Assembly: GCA_018873245.2 (NCBI GenBank)
Contig: JAEMBT020000002.1
Span: 6,174,001-6,238,000, forward strand
Direction: 5' to 3'
Source: Archegozetes longisetosus
Taxonomy: Eukaryota > Arthropoda > Arachnida > Sarcoptiformes > Trhypochthoniidae
Length of the DNA stretch: 64,000 nucleotides
Shown: positions 38,330 through 52,600 of the stretch, piece by piece
Position numbering within the stretch: position 1 is the stretch's first letter
Layout of the letters: every line of letters starts with the position of its first letter
Translations under genes and position numbers: made by a program
The notes under the pieces: generated by a model
What the model was told of the DNA's origin: nothing
The model's database searches: none
What the model saw: the letters and a program-made list of their open reading frames with translations, nothing else

Positions 38330-41132
38330 TTTTAAATTAAAACCGCTTTAGAGTAGTACAAAAACTGAATTATTAAAATAATAAAATAAGCATACTTTGC
38401 AATAAAACTGTATTCTCTCACAGTTTTATCACAACAAGCTCATGTTCATGAATAACCTTAGATAATGATTTCTTATTGTACACGATATTTACAAAAATAA
38501 GTTGATTATGTAGAGACCAAATTTTTGGGTTGGTCAAAAAAATAAATCATAGAGTAAAATCTTCTTATCCTAGGTTTAAAAAACTAAAGGATAACTATTT
38601 TATAGAACCTAAAATAATACAAATGTCATACTTGAGTATGACTTGAGGCCTAATGTTCTTATGCAACTAAAGTGTTACAATTTATAGTTTATAATCTTTA
38701 TGGTTTTACCTCTACCAAAAAGTATATTACCTAAGACTTTATATCTATTTACTTAGAATTTATACAATGTTTGACATGCAGTATACAGAACCCTAATGAA
38801 AATTTGGATTCCCAGAAAGTCTGCTCTCTGCTGATAAGTAACGGTAGTAAACGTTGATTAGAGGTTCATGTGACAATTCACCTCATGCTAGAGCCGATTA
38901 ACAACATATTTAATAATTCTCACACTGTTGCAATACATGATTTCAGTTCTTTAAACTTATTTGTCTAACTTTTATGATCCAAAAAACTTTCAAATAATGA
39001 ATGTAAATTTCAGTCAACACTAATCTCATAAGTTATTTAATCACTTATTGAAAGCTGTTTTATTCTTTGTTGAGTATTAACATGAAAGTTATTGTAGAGA
39101 TACTGAGCAATCGATGCTCAAGGGATAACAACTAGTTATCTAACCCCATTACAAAAAATTCCATAATAGGTGTTAAATAATAGATTTTTATTCTGTCTAA
39201 TGTCAAGCTACTTTACAATATAAAATTAGGGGCCTGACAATTTATTATTATTGTTTAAGAATAAATTTAAAATTTTCCAAAATTCTTCAATAACAAAAGT
39301 ATATTAAGAACTATTAGTAAATTGACATTCCTTATTCTCAAATCATTTATGAGATCAAACGGATAACAAAATTCTGTCATTTTACTAGTGCTTAACATTG
39401 AGTTAGAAACACATCAAATTTTAGCTCAATATTACATAATTGGGCTATCATCAACTCTCATTTATATGTTTACTTGCTAAACAATTTGTTTCGCTGTTAT
39501 CTTCAGATAAATGCCTCGTAATGTTGTTTAGATTTGCTAATACTTAGCTTTTACATATCTTGGACTTCATAAGAAATAATCCCCGATAGCAGCTTTAATA
39601 ATGCGTTGTCATGAGATGTTTTCTATTTTTCTACAATGCATAGGATATTAATTAACTTATTTCATATTCATTATGGACAGACAGACTAATTTAAGATAAA
39701 ATTTGACAAGAAACTGATATGCGTGTTGGGAAGGCTGACCGTGTTTTTCTTGTTGCTATTCAGGATTACTGCTTTGTTGAGTGTATTGTTTAAAGTTCAA
39801 ATAGAACTATTCGTATTCGTAACTTTGATAATAATGGCAATTTCACTGTTAATCGAGAGCTTCTCAACAAAAATATCAGTGTTTGCTTTTACATGTCCAT
39901 GGACAACAAAAATGAACTGATTTCTCACATGAATTGACTGACTTGGTTGTTAAAAATTGTGAAGTAGAAAATTTTGCAGCAATTAATTCTAATAAAAGCT
40001 TTTTACATGAATATTAGTTGCATTACAGCAACCAAGCATTTAGTTATAGAACCTTAGAGCAACTTTTAATTGCTTTCTTCACCAATACTAATCACTTGAA
40101 AGGATCCAAACACTTCAATTGTAGTTATATTTAATGGATCACAGTTATAAATAAGATCACAAGATATATAAGATAAACTACATGTACTGTTTATGTTTTC
40201 AATAGCATTAGATTTAAGTTGTTATATCTCACAAGTATTATCTCCATATTATTTATGGCATTTTAAAACTGACAAATTTTATGCAATTAGATTCAGCATA
40301 GACCATTCGCTTTTGGTAACCAAAAATAAGTTCAAAACTAATAAGGAGTTGGTTAAAATGATAAGCAGACTTTCAATAACTTTGTCCCGAATCGATTGAT
40401 TCGCCAACGGAATCATGCTTCTCTTCAAACAATACAACCATTTCAAAGCAAAACATACTTGCAGCTAACCAAATAAATAGATATCACACTTTATGATTCA
40501 TTCAACAAACGAGTCCGTTTTGTTGAATATCTTTCAGATTTCTAATTATTTGCAACAAACTTAAGCCATGGCACAAACCAAACAACTCATTTGACCCATT
40601 TATGACTTGTTGAGCCCAGAATATAGCACTGAACATATTAATGAAAAAACTTAAAGTATTATAAGTTCTAGTTCTCAACTTACAAATTGTATTTCTAGTC
40701 CAAGAATCGGTAGATTCAGTATACATTGGATCAACTGAACATTTAAGAAAAAATGACAAATTTAAATGAAGATATTAAAAGAAAATTGCACAGAATGACC
40801 TAACGAAACATTGAATTTAGTGCTCACTTCAATCCTATCGACAAAAGCAAATGAATAGCTGTGATCTTCCCAAATATTTGCAATAAAATAAGTAAATATA
40901 TTAAATGAAATATATTTAAAAGTTTCTCATATTTACTATTATTTGATTTTCTCACATTTGATCTATAAGTGACTGCTAGAATACCACTCACTCAATATTG
41001 AGAAGATTTGGCGCCAAAAATTGTGCGTAGAAAAGGTTTGATTATAAGATTGAAAGCATTACATAAGTTATGGTTTGCTTCAATTAAGCCCTATTACGCT
41101 CAGTTCGCCATAAATTAATTGTTATTGAATAA
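38330..41132. other. Spacer between the astacin and YTHDC2-like genes; no gene seen
   Basis: The two genes diverge from this region, so it should contain both promoters. A hydrophobic open frame at 39,723-39,920 begins with TTG and lacks other support. No repeats with clear ends were found. Confidence 0.5.
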
Positions 41133-44100
41133 ATGGATAACAAAATCGATTTGTTTCGATCAGTTTGGACTCAAATGGCAGTCAATCAAGACTTTAAACA
41201 TTGTGTCCAACTTATTATCAATAAATTAATAAACAATGATTCGGTTAACGGTATTTAAGATTCGTTTGAATAATAGTTAACTAAACCAATACTTCGCTGT
41301 TGTTTCAATAATTAATTTAACTAATCATTCATTTAACTAACCAAACAGAATATGAATTTCCATCAAGTTTTACATCAATTGAGAGACAGTTTATCCACGA
41401 TTACTGCACAAAACTAGGACTCAAGACTAAGAGCAGACGGTCTGATAGTCTTTAAGACATTCAATTAATTAACAAATTATTGAATACATTCTTAAATTGT
41501 TTCAGTAATGGATCCAATCGTTACATAACTGTTTACAAGAAGGAGAGCTCAACCATAGTTTCAAATGATGCCACATACGACTTGACTCGCTATTCCCAAA
41601 ACCAAATCAAAGGTCTCTTACAGCGATTTCCGGTCTCAGACAAAGAGAGAAAAGACGCCACTCAGGACTCGCACTCTGACCAACGAGTCACGGCTGCAAA
41701 CAATCCCAACCAGAATGACATGAATCGAGAGCTCAACTGTACAACTGGACGTCTCTCTAATATAATTCCTCAAATTCCATGCCCGCCGCCTTTCGCGACT
41801 GGACGTGAAGACGAATACACAGTATCTCGTAAAAGTTTGCCGATTTGGCAGAAGAGGAATGAAATAATTGATTTGATTGCATGTAATCGTATAGTCTTGA
41901 TTAGTGGTGAAGCAGGTTGTGGGAAGACTACACAAGTGCCACAATTCATATTGGAATATAGTAATCTTATGAAAAAGCCATGTCGCATAATATGTGCCCA
42001 ACCTCGAAGTCTTTACGCTCACAGTGTCGCCCAACGAGTCAGTACTGAACGAGTGGAAATCATTGGACAAACCGTTGGCTATCAAATACGTTTAGAGTCT
42101 AAGTAACTAATTTTACTATTTTTTAAGTATTCAATCCTTGACTATTTCTATTAAATTCAACTCTAATTTATTAAAAGGGTTTCTCCGCGAACTCTATTGA
42201 CCTTTTGTACGAATGGTGTCCTTCTTCGCACTTTAATGGGTGGCGAAAATTCATTGTCTACTGTCACTCACGTTATCATCGATGAAATTCAAGAAAGAGA
42301 TCGATTCAGCGATTTTCTGCTTCTAATTATGAGAGAAATCATTGGAAAGTACCGAAATCTCAAACTGATTCTCTTGTCATCAAACAATGAGATCAGTAAA
42401 TATTATTCGCGATATTTCGGTTGCTGTCAAACAATAGAGATTTTCAATCCAAATCCTAACGTTAGATACTATTATCTCGAAAATGTTCTTCAAATTACCA
42501 AGTATTGGTCTCAATCGATGAAACAATATAGAGATAGTTTGGAAACTAAAGAAACGCAGAAACAGATATTAAAGATGTGGTGCGATGAAATTAATATCTC
42601 TCAGTTTCCCGGATGTTCATTTGCGAGTGGAGACATCACTTATGATTCGGACCTCAGTTCGTTTTCTGCCTTTGGCTCTGTCCGTGGACTCACTTCAGAG
42701 ACAGTGATCGCAGAAAGAGCTGAACTGGATGTCAAGCTTAAGATGAAGATGGATTCTTATTTGCGAAACGCATGGATTGAAGGCACAGATTATGCATTCC
42801 AGCAGCTAATTGAACTGATTATTTCGGAACACATTTCAGTTGATTATCAGCACAGCGAGAGTGGTGTCACTTCACTAATAGCCGCTTCGTGTCACAATAA
42901 GATAAGTGTTGTCGAGTCTCTTCTCAGCTATGGGGCTAATATGAACTTATGCACACCTAATGATTGGAACGCTTTGTTATGGGCTCGACATTACAAACAC
43001 AAACAACTAGCTCAACTTTTAGAAGCTTTCTATAAATGTCATGAAAATGAGTCTGTTGATAGTCAACTTAATAGTATTTCGATTGGAATGTCTTCGGAAC
43101 TAAGTGAAGAAGAAAAACAAATTCTTGACGCTTATTATCACTCAACAATTGATAGCAATGGAGCTGATGTCGAACTTATTTGTTCTCTAATTCATTTCAT
43201 AATAACAAGTTGTGAGTCGTTGAGTTCTGAACAGAGAAATGGATCTATTCTTATATTTGTTTCTGGTTATGACGAGATCATAAAACTTAGAGAGCGAATA
43301 TTGAATGATTCTAAAAGATTTGATGCAAACAGATATGCATTATTTACACTCTATTCGGAAATGCCTAATAACGATTTGAAACGAGTTTTCAGACGTATTC
43401 CTACAGATGTTCGTAAAATAATTTTGGCGACAGATATTGCGGAAGCATGCATTACAATCGATGACGTCGTGTTTGTCATCGATTCAGGAAAAGTAAGAGA
43501 AAAGATTTACGAACCGAGTACTGGATTTACATCTTATCGATCAGTCTGGATATCAAAATCAAATGCTATTCAAAGACGTAATCGAGTGAATAGATCGAAC
43601 TTTGGCATTTGTTACCATCTTTTCGATCGAAACCGATTCAACTCTTTGCCTGACTTCCCAACTCCTGAATTGACTGCTATGTCTGTTTATGAATTATGTC
43701 TTCAAACTAAACTATTAGCGCCAACTAATATTTCAGTTTTGGAATTCTTATCTAAAGCATTGAATCCTCCGTCAATATTGACTGTCAGGAAATCAGTACA
43801 ACTATTGAAGGTTTGCAGTCATTACGATTATTATTAACCTCTTGATCGTAATCTATTTTTTCAGACTATCGATGCTTTGGAATCGAATGAACACTTGACA
43901 GAACTCGGTCTTCATTTACTAGACATGCCGATTGAGCCTAACTTAGGAAAGATGGTCTTATATTCAATTGTTCTCAAATGTCTCGATCCTGTCTTGACCA
44001 TTGTCTGTTCGCTTTCATATCGCGATCCATGTTTGTCAACATTTGAACTCATTTAAACATTTTATTGATTCAAAATTTATAATTAATTTTTCAGTTATCG

Positions 44101-45200
44101 TTCCAACAAATCAGGCCTCAAGAAAACGAACTGCTTTTGCGATGAGAAAAAAATTGTCGGCAAAAACATTCAGTGATCACATCACGCTTTTGAGAGGATT
44201 CCAGAATTGGCAAAAAGCCAAACACGAAGTTTGCGAAAAGCAATTCTGTGAGCAAAACTTCATATCTTCTGCAGCGATGGAAATGATAGTGAATATGAGG
44301 GCTCAACTTCTTGGACAACTCAGAGCTTCCGGATTTGTGAAAGCGAGAGGGGCTGGAGATATACGAGATTTAAACACCAATTCAGAAAATTGGGCTGTAG
44401 TTAAGGCAGCGCTTTGTGCCGGCGGTTATCCCTATATTATACGCGTTGACAGAGAAAGGAATCAATTAATTACTCATAACGAAGTCAATGTTCGCTTTCA
44501 TCCGACCTCTGTTATGAATACATGTTCACTGAACTCAAGAGAAAGTCTGAGCAAGAATCGAACGAAGGATTTACAGAGTCTTCCGACGGATTGGTTGGTG
44601 TTTAACAAGATAACCAAAAGCGGCAAAGTATCATTTGCACAGTGCTGTACTGTAGTTACACCGATCACTGTCGCACTATTTGCCGCCAATATTCACGTTG
44701 CCATTGATTCGTACTTTGAGAACCTCATCAAACCAATCAGTGCTCAATATGGTGATCAAGAAAGTGATAGCGAAAGTGAAGATAAGTCAGAAAGAGCTAA
44801 ACACGTCTTCAAAATAGATAACTGGATATATTTCAAAGTAGATCCAGATATTGCTAGTCTTACGCTTCAATTGAGACAGAAATGGAATTCAGTGTTTCTC
44901 AGAAGAATGTGTTCACCTTCAAAACCAATGGCTCCATCGGATGACGTTATTGTCAAAGCTATTGTTGAAGTTTTGACGTCTGAAGAACAGAGTTTAGGAC
45001 TTGAACAACCAGTTGGAATCGGACAAAGACCTCGTCCGATGTCTACTGACTTCTGTCCGCCAGTCAGTAATGTTCCACTCAATAGTCCAATCAATAAGAA
45101 TTTATTTCAAACTGGACGACAACAACAACAATCGAGTCCTCGACAAACTCAATTGGCTCGAACATCACCCCATCTCACAAAAGACCTTCATATTAATTGA
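41133..45200 (+). CDS. YTHDC2: YTHDC2/Bgcn-like protein, degenerate DEAH helicase without YTH domain
   Basis: Six exons (41,133-41,250; 41,349-41,439; 41,506-42,102; 42,178-43,810; 43,865-44,030; 44,095-45,200) join in frame to 1,236 residues. The order of domains is that of YTHDC2: R3H (about 40-80, YEFPSSFTSIERQFIHDYC), RecA1 with an intact P-loop GEAGCGKTT (about 203), an ankyrin insertion (about 470-550), RecA2, then HA2 and OB-fold regions (SFVKARGAGDIRD-like stretch, FLRRMCSPSKP, GIGQRPRPMS). Motif II is DEIQ where YTHDC2 has DEVH, and motif VI reads QRRNRVNR instead of QRxGRxGR. The chain ends about 50 residues after GIGQRPRPMS, so the m6A-reading YTH domain is absent, as in Drosophila Bgcn. 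YTHDC2 and Bgcn control germ-cell RNA during the switch from mitosis to differentiation; a scaffold role without ATP-driven unwinding is my inference. Confidence 0.92.
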
Positions 45201-46606
45201 TTAAATGATAACAATTTCATTTGGATTCTAATTTACTTTCTGAACACTAAATTTGAGTTTGTTATAGTTTTTTTTCATTTAATCAATATTTAATCAGTAT
45301 TTATAGTTTGGCATATTCATTCAACTCATATGATTGTTTGAAGTATCTTCTGTTAATGTGATTCAAATTTTCAATGAATTTATGCATTAATTTTACAAAA
45401 CGATCGTATAATTAATTTTATAAACAATTAAATCGACTGAAACAATGTTAGAGCAAGTTCTACGCTAAAGTTGGCATTACGTAAGAATTTTATTGACTTA
45501 GTTTTCTGTATGAATTTAATGAGAAAGAAAAATTAAAATCTATTTGGAGTGCTTTATCATTTATTCGTTCAGTTGATCAGTGAATAGATTCCTAAACTTT
45601 TCTGTTGGCGACCCACTAAAGGTCTAGGAAAAAAATTTAGTCCACTTATATTTTACAAAGATCCTATTCTAAATAATACCTTATCGAGGGTAGCTCTGCT
45701 CTACAAAGATTTCTCAGCAATCTTGAAATCCATTTGATATTTTCTAAGCAAATTACCATGAAGTTAGCGGATGACTAGAAACATTTCATCTTACTCATAA
45801 GCTTAAAATATTGTATTTACCGTAAAGCACGATTTCTGCTTTTCTTCTAAATGATTTAATCTTAATAAATTGAATCATTAATATAATTACAAGGAAACTG
45901 TGACCCACTGCAAATATTTCGAAAGCCTTGCTCGCTTTTTGAATAGGGTGCTTATTACGAATAAATTGCATTGAATTGTTTGAATTTTCATTAAAATTTA
46001 TGACTTGAAAGAGAAATTTAATGTTTTATATAATTTTTTCACGTGACGTTGGGTTTATTCAACTTGACAAGACTTCTAAACTGTCGTAGTGATTAGATGT
46101 CTATCACTTTCCTGTATTGTGACAGCTTTACTCACAACTTAGGTACCATCCAAATACAGTATTTGGAACTAAATGTTCTTTCATCTATTCAAAACCCAAA
46201 ACACTTTCAAATTAACGAACAGATTCTGATATAAAAAAAGGATTTGACACAGTCCTTTCTACAAATTGTCAGTTATTAACAGATTTTATTATTTTGTTAA
46301 TCTATTGAACTGATTCGAGTGGAGGACTAAACTGAAAGAGTAGGTGTTTGTACTTATAATTTATTATAACTTATTTGTAATCAATATTTTGATATGAAGT
46401 ATAACATGAGAGTCAAAATGTATGTAAAGTTGACAACATTCTTCTTATTGATGACAAATAAATAAATAGTTTAAAAGATTCAGTTCTAATTTGAGGAAAA
46501 GTAAACTTTGGATAAGTTAACAGTTTAATAATTAGTTAATTTGATATTAAGTTAAATATGTACAAATATTAAATTATCTTAATTAAAGTATAGATCACAG
46601 TTGTTT
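45201..46606. other. Spacer between convergent YTHDC2-like and SLC16 genes
   Basis: Contains the 3' UTRs of both genes. GGCGACCCACTAAAGGTC near 45,605 and GTGACCCACTGC near 45,900 resemble worn hAT transposon ends but are too short to call. Confidence 0.4.
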
Positions 46607-49600
46607 TCAAACATTGCACTCAACGTCTTCTTCTTTTTCGTTTACATTTCCGTTAGGAATGAGAAATGATATTAAAGATGATATTATTAAAAGAGTTCCG
46701 GCAGTAGCGAAAGTAATGTAATACGATTCAGTTATATCAAAAAGTGTACCTAATTTTGGATAATTAAATTCTGTGTTAAACTGATTAACTGATGCAATTA
46801 ATACATACCAGCGAGTGGTGGGCCCAACATCGAAGACGCGCCTCTAAATAGGCTCAGAAGTCCAAAAGCATTGGTCAGTCGGTCTAATCCCAACATATCC
46901 ACCAAAATGATTGATGTCAAACAAATATAAGCAGCTAAAAGAAATGAATTGATCTTATTATCGAAAAGACTTGAGATTGTAAGCAAGTAACTTACAAACA
47001 AAAAGACCAAATAGTATACAATCAATTAATACTGTTGTGTAAGTGCTGCAAAATGGTATTGCGATTACTGTGAGCCCACATAAGAATATGCAACAATTAT
47101 TGATAGTCAATGCTGTGATTCGAATGCCCCCAATTGTTCCGTTTCTATTTATTCTATCACTGATCCAACCAAAAAATAAACGACCAAACGTATTTGTGAT
47201 GCCGATTACCGAAATTAAAAGCGCCGCACTTTCCGCATTGACCAACGCGTCGCCATCTAATTCAAACAATTCAAATTTTCATTGATATCAACTCCAATAA
47301 AATAATAAACGTTTAGCTTAGTAAGTTCTACCAACTCTTATCTCTAATTCTAATCACGTTACAGATAGATCTATATAGCACTGACCTAACCATAATTGAG
47401 ATTTGATTAAAGCTAAATCTTGTCAAAACTTCACTTTGATCAAGCAATCCCAGAAACAGACTTATATCTAAGTCATTTTCTAAACCACTCAATACTAAGC
47501 TATTGCAATTTCTCGGATCATAAGTGATCCATTGAGTGACTAATCTTATTTACGAGTGCCAATCGGAAAGACGTCATCAAATCCATTGAGAGGTAAGAGC
47601 CAAAAAAGTAAAGAAAACTATACGATTATATGTTTAGCAGATGAATCAGAGTAAACAACTTGATTCAAACTTATTCATAAGTTAATGATACATCTAGAAT
47701 AAGTGCCTCTATCATAAGTTTGATCTTCGTATTTAAGCTATAAATTAATTAAAGTTTTGTCTTCTTCCATACTAAGCGATAGAAACTCGCAAAGAAACTA
47801 ATACTATTAACGTATAACTAGTTCGTCAATGTGTTTCCAAATAATAAAAAGGCTAAAGTTCAGTCTATAATTAATGTAAGGTTTGAGTAAAAGAGAGTGA
47901 TGTGGTTACCACAAAGATGTTGTTATGCCTAGCATCCTCCTAGCCTAACCTACCTTAGCTGAATTTACTACCAATGCAACCAATTTAACTTAGGCTGGGT
48001 AAGGGGAGTGCAAGGTACAGCAAAACACTGTTTGACCCTCTAAACACTCAAACCTTGCGTGAACTACAAACTAAACTTTAGCCTTTATTATTTGGAAAAT
48101 CTAATATCCAAATCGAACATGAACCATAAGTCTGACTACAACCAATCTCTATTAGCAAGTAACTAATACCTTTAACAGAGCTGACAGCATATTGTGTTAT
48201 ATAAACAAATGGTACGTAGAATCCCATCATTCCGAAGATGTTGGCCACCGCTAACAAAGTGAAAGCTCCACTTTCTCTAACGAGCGAAAAGTCAAGCATT
48301 TCTTTCAATATATTTTTGATTGATGGTGGAATTCTGAATTGCAAACAATTAGACTTTTCTAAATTAAACTCTCCGTCAGTTAAATCTAGTCTCTCATCTT
48401 TGATTCCAAGAAAAGAAAGTAATTTTGAGCAGCAATTGGTGTCAGTTTGTTCAATGGCATCCTTCCCATCAGCTTCGAGTAATGCCAACTGCTGTTGAAC
48501 TTTATTTATAATATCTCTGGCAGGGATCGAAACGACACTTTGTCCGATATTAGAGCCGATAAGGCCTTGCGATTCAGCCATCTGTTGAAGGGATGAGTTT
48601 GGAGGAAGTTGTAAAGTACTCCCAGAATAGAAAATATCTCTTTTATACATCGGTCGAACGTATATTGATTGACTTCTATTAAGTGAAGATCTACGAGAAT
48701 GAGTTGGAGTACCGCTCGACAGTATCACCTGCAGAGGTGGCGGCGCCGCAGATGCTGACGCCGATGACTCTGACACTGTCCGCAGACCCGATGCTCTTCG
48801 GCCACGTGAAGGACCCATCGTTTGAATACTTCCACTCAATTTGTTAGGACCTTCCAATGACGGGGACTGTGCTGCGATTGTTGTGGATGAGGGAAAAGTC
48901 AGCTCTCCTGATAAAGAAATTGCAGAGTCTTGTAATTGCATTTCAGGATCTGGTGGCAAAAGTTCAAAAAGCATTTGTCAGCAATGAATCATGGCGTGAC
49001 TAGCGGTAAAAGCAGTGAAAAAGCTTCTATTTCTAATAGCTTATAGTCACCTTTATTTTCATTAGTTGGCGATCCCGGCGCTGATGACTGAGGAGTAGAG
49101 CTCTCGGAATAATTGAACTTTTTCTCGATAATCGGTGATAATTGCTGAGTTGGCTGAGAAAAAAGTTGATCTAAATTAAGAGTGGAATGTACTCCGGGCT
49201 CAGTATTCATCATGAGTCTGGATCTGAGTTCGTCATACATTCCATCTTTAACGTCATTTCCGTTTTGCATCATTAATAGAAATTGTGAGTTTGAATGTGA
49301 CAGCAATCGGCGTCGTTTCTCTTCTGCGATTCTTTGCAGTAATGGCTTTCTAGAAGAAGTTCTAGTATTCGTATCGTCAACCACTACAGCTTCCGCGTGA
49401 ACGTTGAGAGGACGCATAAGTGAACCAAACACTGAACAATTAAGTGCCAAAGCCGCTAATATTATTAGTGTATTCTTCCAGTCCATTACTCCTAATAAAT
49501 ATTGACAAAATGGAGCAAAAACAAAAGCTCCGACTCCTGATCCACAAACTGCAATACCTGCACAATAACAGTAAGTTTTAGTTTAGATCGAGTTTTTCAA

Positions 49601-52600
49601 TAGATTTGTTAGAAATTGAATACCAGTAGCGAATGCTCTCTTAGTTGTGAAATAATATCCGACCGAAACGATTGCCGGCAGATAAATTAAACCAAAACCA
49701 ATTCCTCCTAAATTTGACGTCAAATTGTTTTAGAGTTTAAATAAGTTTATACCACTTTAATGTATGCAGTTTTGATCTCAGAATAATGCGCTCAATCTAA
49801 AAAACATTACATGAATCTATCTATTGGGTTGTTAAGAAAGTAATGGCCAAAAAATACATAGTAAGTTTCTATATGTTTGGCCATTACTTTCTTAACAACC
49901 AATATTTTTTCCTAAAATATTCGTTGACATTTCACTCTCGGACAACTTTTGATAATTCATTCTTATAGTTAAGGCGAGTTGAAATTTTATATTCAATTTA
50001 GTCAAAATCTGAAAACCACACACATTTACTAAGATTTATTGAAAAATATATTACCCAACACTCCATAAGTGAACATAAGTACTTCGATTGAAGGGGCGAT
50101 TGTGGATAAAAGAAAAGCAAAGAACGCGATAATACTTCCCAGAATCGTAACAAACCGACAACCATATTTGTTGGCTAATGCACTGACGATCGGACCTTTG
50201 ATTATAATACAGAAGATTCAATTGAAAACTATGCATAAGTCTAATGAAACGCATCCTCAATTTGTGGACTGAATATAAAAGAACATCAAATCTCAAAACT
50301 AACTCAAGTTCTGCTACATTAAAGTTAAGTTTATTCGAGTGTCTACCTATTGATAAAAATGATATAACTTAAAAATATGTGATTATGCAAACTGATTTTG
50401 TTGATTAATCACTCGACAAAATAGATTTACAGATCGCATGTTAGGCGAAAATTTCCTGTTTGATTCGTTAAGCTTTCAAGTGTTAAAACGGTTGGCATTG
50501 AATTAAAGCAGCAATCACTTTTATGATTTACGTTGCTGAGCAGAATTAGATTTGACGCCTAAAAATCAATGCTAACTCAAATATAACTTAGACCACAAAA
50601 AATAATTGATGTTTGTTTACCAAATTAACTAACATTAGTGATACACTAGATTTCTATGCAATAGTTGCAAATGCTGCCACTGTACAGTATGTCTTAAATC
50701 AAGGATATACTGAAAACACCTTAAAACTTAATGACGAGTTTTCGATACCTAAAACTTTAATTCATTTTTGGTCTTACATTCAGTAGTTTTCTATAGTTTT
50801 TAATAAAAACAAATTGAGAGGCACTCAATTTTCTAATCATTAAGTTAGATAATAGGGTTGACACAAATATTTATGGATTATCGCATTTATATAGCTAATG
50901 AAATATAGATTTACGTGCAATGAATGAAAGAGTTCAAACCTGCAGCGAGATAACAACCACTCAAGAGAGATCCACATAACGCAACTTTTCCTTTTGTAGT
51001 GTCGAAATACTTAACAAATTCTTCGAAAAACAAGCCAAAGGTATAGGCGATCCCGTCAACAATAACATTGCATAAGAAGGAAGCGAGAACTATAACCCAA
51101 CCATAGCCTCCGTCAGGGGCTGGGTCGCTGATTATGATATGAGGCTCATCGATATCGTCTTCGGTAGCGATTTGTTCATCTTGTCCTTCGCGGTCTTCAA
51201 TGAGCTCATGATCTTCAGGTATTGCTGATAATTGTTGTACTGAAGTATGCTGTAGAGATATCTTTGAGTCTCCACTTATCGATAACAGCAATTGATGTAC
51301 TGGTATTTGATTACTACCTGAAGTGACATCAAATAAATTTGATTATGATATATCAAGTTTTATTTTATCTAATCCTATTTCGCACATTTCTTCTGTGCTG
51401 ACAATCTGTTCCAAATAGTTATTTAATAATGAGTTCATTTTTTCAAATCCTTCAACCTTTGCCGCGATAACTAATTGAACTATTACTTAGATTTTGTTTG
51501 ATTGTTCACTAAAGCATTGAAAAAATTGTCAAACCCTTCTTCATAGAATAATTAATTTAAGAGCTTAGAGAGTACTCTCAAAAACTTTGATAACCCTTGA
51601 TAGCAACTAGAAATGATTTGTGGTGGCATGTTTTACATCATACCATCATATACAGGATGTTAGCAAACTTATAGAATATTCAATATAGTAATCAAAGTTA
51701 ATTACTAATCAAATTTGGCAACAAATTCGTGCGCGTCACAAAGAGGTTGACATATGAACGCCCTTTTTCTCATAGCTATTCAGGATTATTAAGTGTGCAA
51801 CTACACAAAAGCGAGATCTAATTCAATACTACTTCAAACAAAGCTAAGCATTCGAGAACATTAAAGCACAATTTGGAGATTTATAAATACATTTAAATTA
51901 GTCTCTCCACTCAGTAAGACGTTAATCATATGAATATTGTCAGCAAAGATCATAGAGATTAGAAGAGGGTATGGCTTCAAAATAAACTTGAGCACAAGAG
52001 AATCAATAGCTTTATCTAATTAGTATAAAATAAGTTCTTTTCTTCTAAAATAATTAGAAAGCTTTTAGAAATTATAAAAGCGTGAGTATTTTTATGTTAT
52101 CAATAGTTGCTGTGTCGATATTAAGTTTGATTTGGGCCAAGTGTTGTATTGCTGTCATAGTTTCATAGTTTCATCTTTGATTCGATTGATGAAAATGCAA
52201 TTTCGTCAATAAAACTATAGTTTATAAATAACTGATTTTGACGTATGAATAGTATAATAAGTATAATTACATCTATACGAGCCATAATGAACAATATTCA
52301 AATTAAAACATTAAATATGAAGCTCTTAATTATACAATATACAACATTAACTATAATTGATGCGGCACTCAAAATAGTTTATGGGTTAATAAAAGATCAC
52401 CTTTTGTAATGCCTACTCCAAGTTTGTTTCAGTGCTAAAACTACCAAAAATATATTCCAATTATTTAATTATGAAACTTTGCCACAACCTCAAGCAAAAC
52501 TATTTTCAAAATTTGAAAGTTTCAAAATTATTTTGAAAAAAATAGTTTTCTGTTATAACAATTATTTTGGTGCACAGCACTCTTGACTGACTAACTTTGA

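Noticed and set aside
39723-39920. Hydrophobic 65-codon frame
   Set aside because: It starts with TTG, has no splice or family support, and hydrophobic chance frames are common in AT-rich DNA.
41636-42085. Long minus-strand frame opposite the YTHDC2-like exon
   Set aside because: Shadow of a strongly supported coding exon on the plus strand.
45600-45910. GGCGACCCAC and GTGACCCAC words as ends of a hAT element
   Set aside because: Too short and not clearly inverted; no target duplication.
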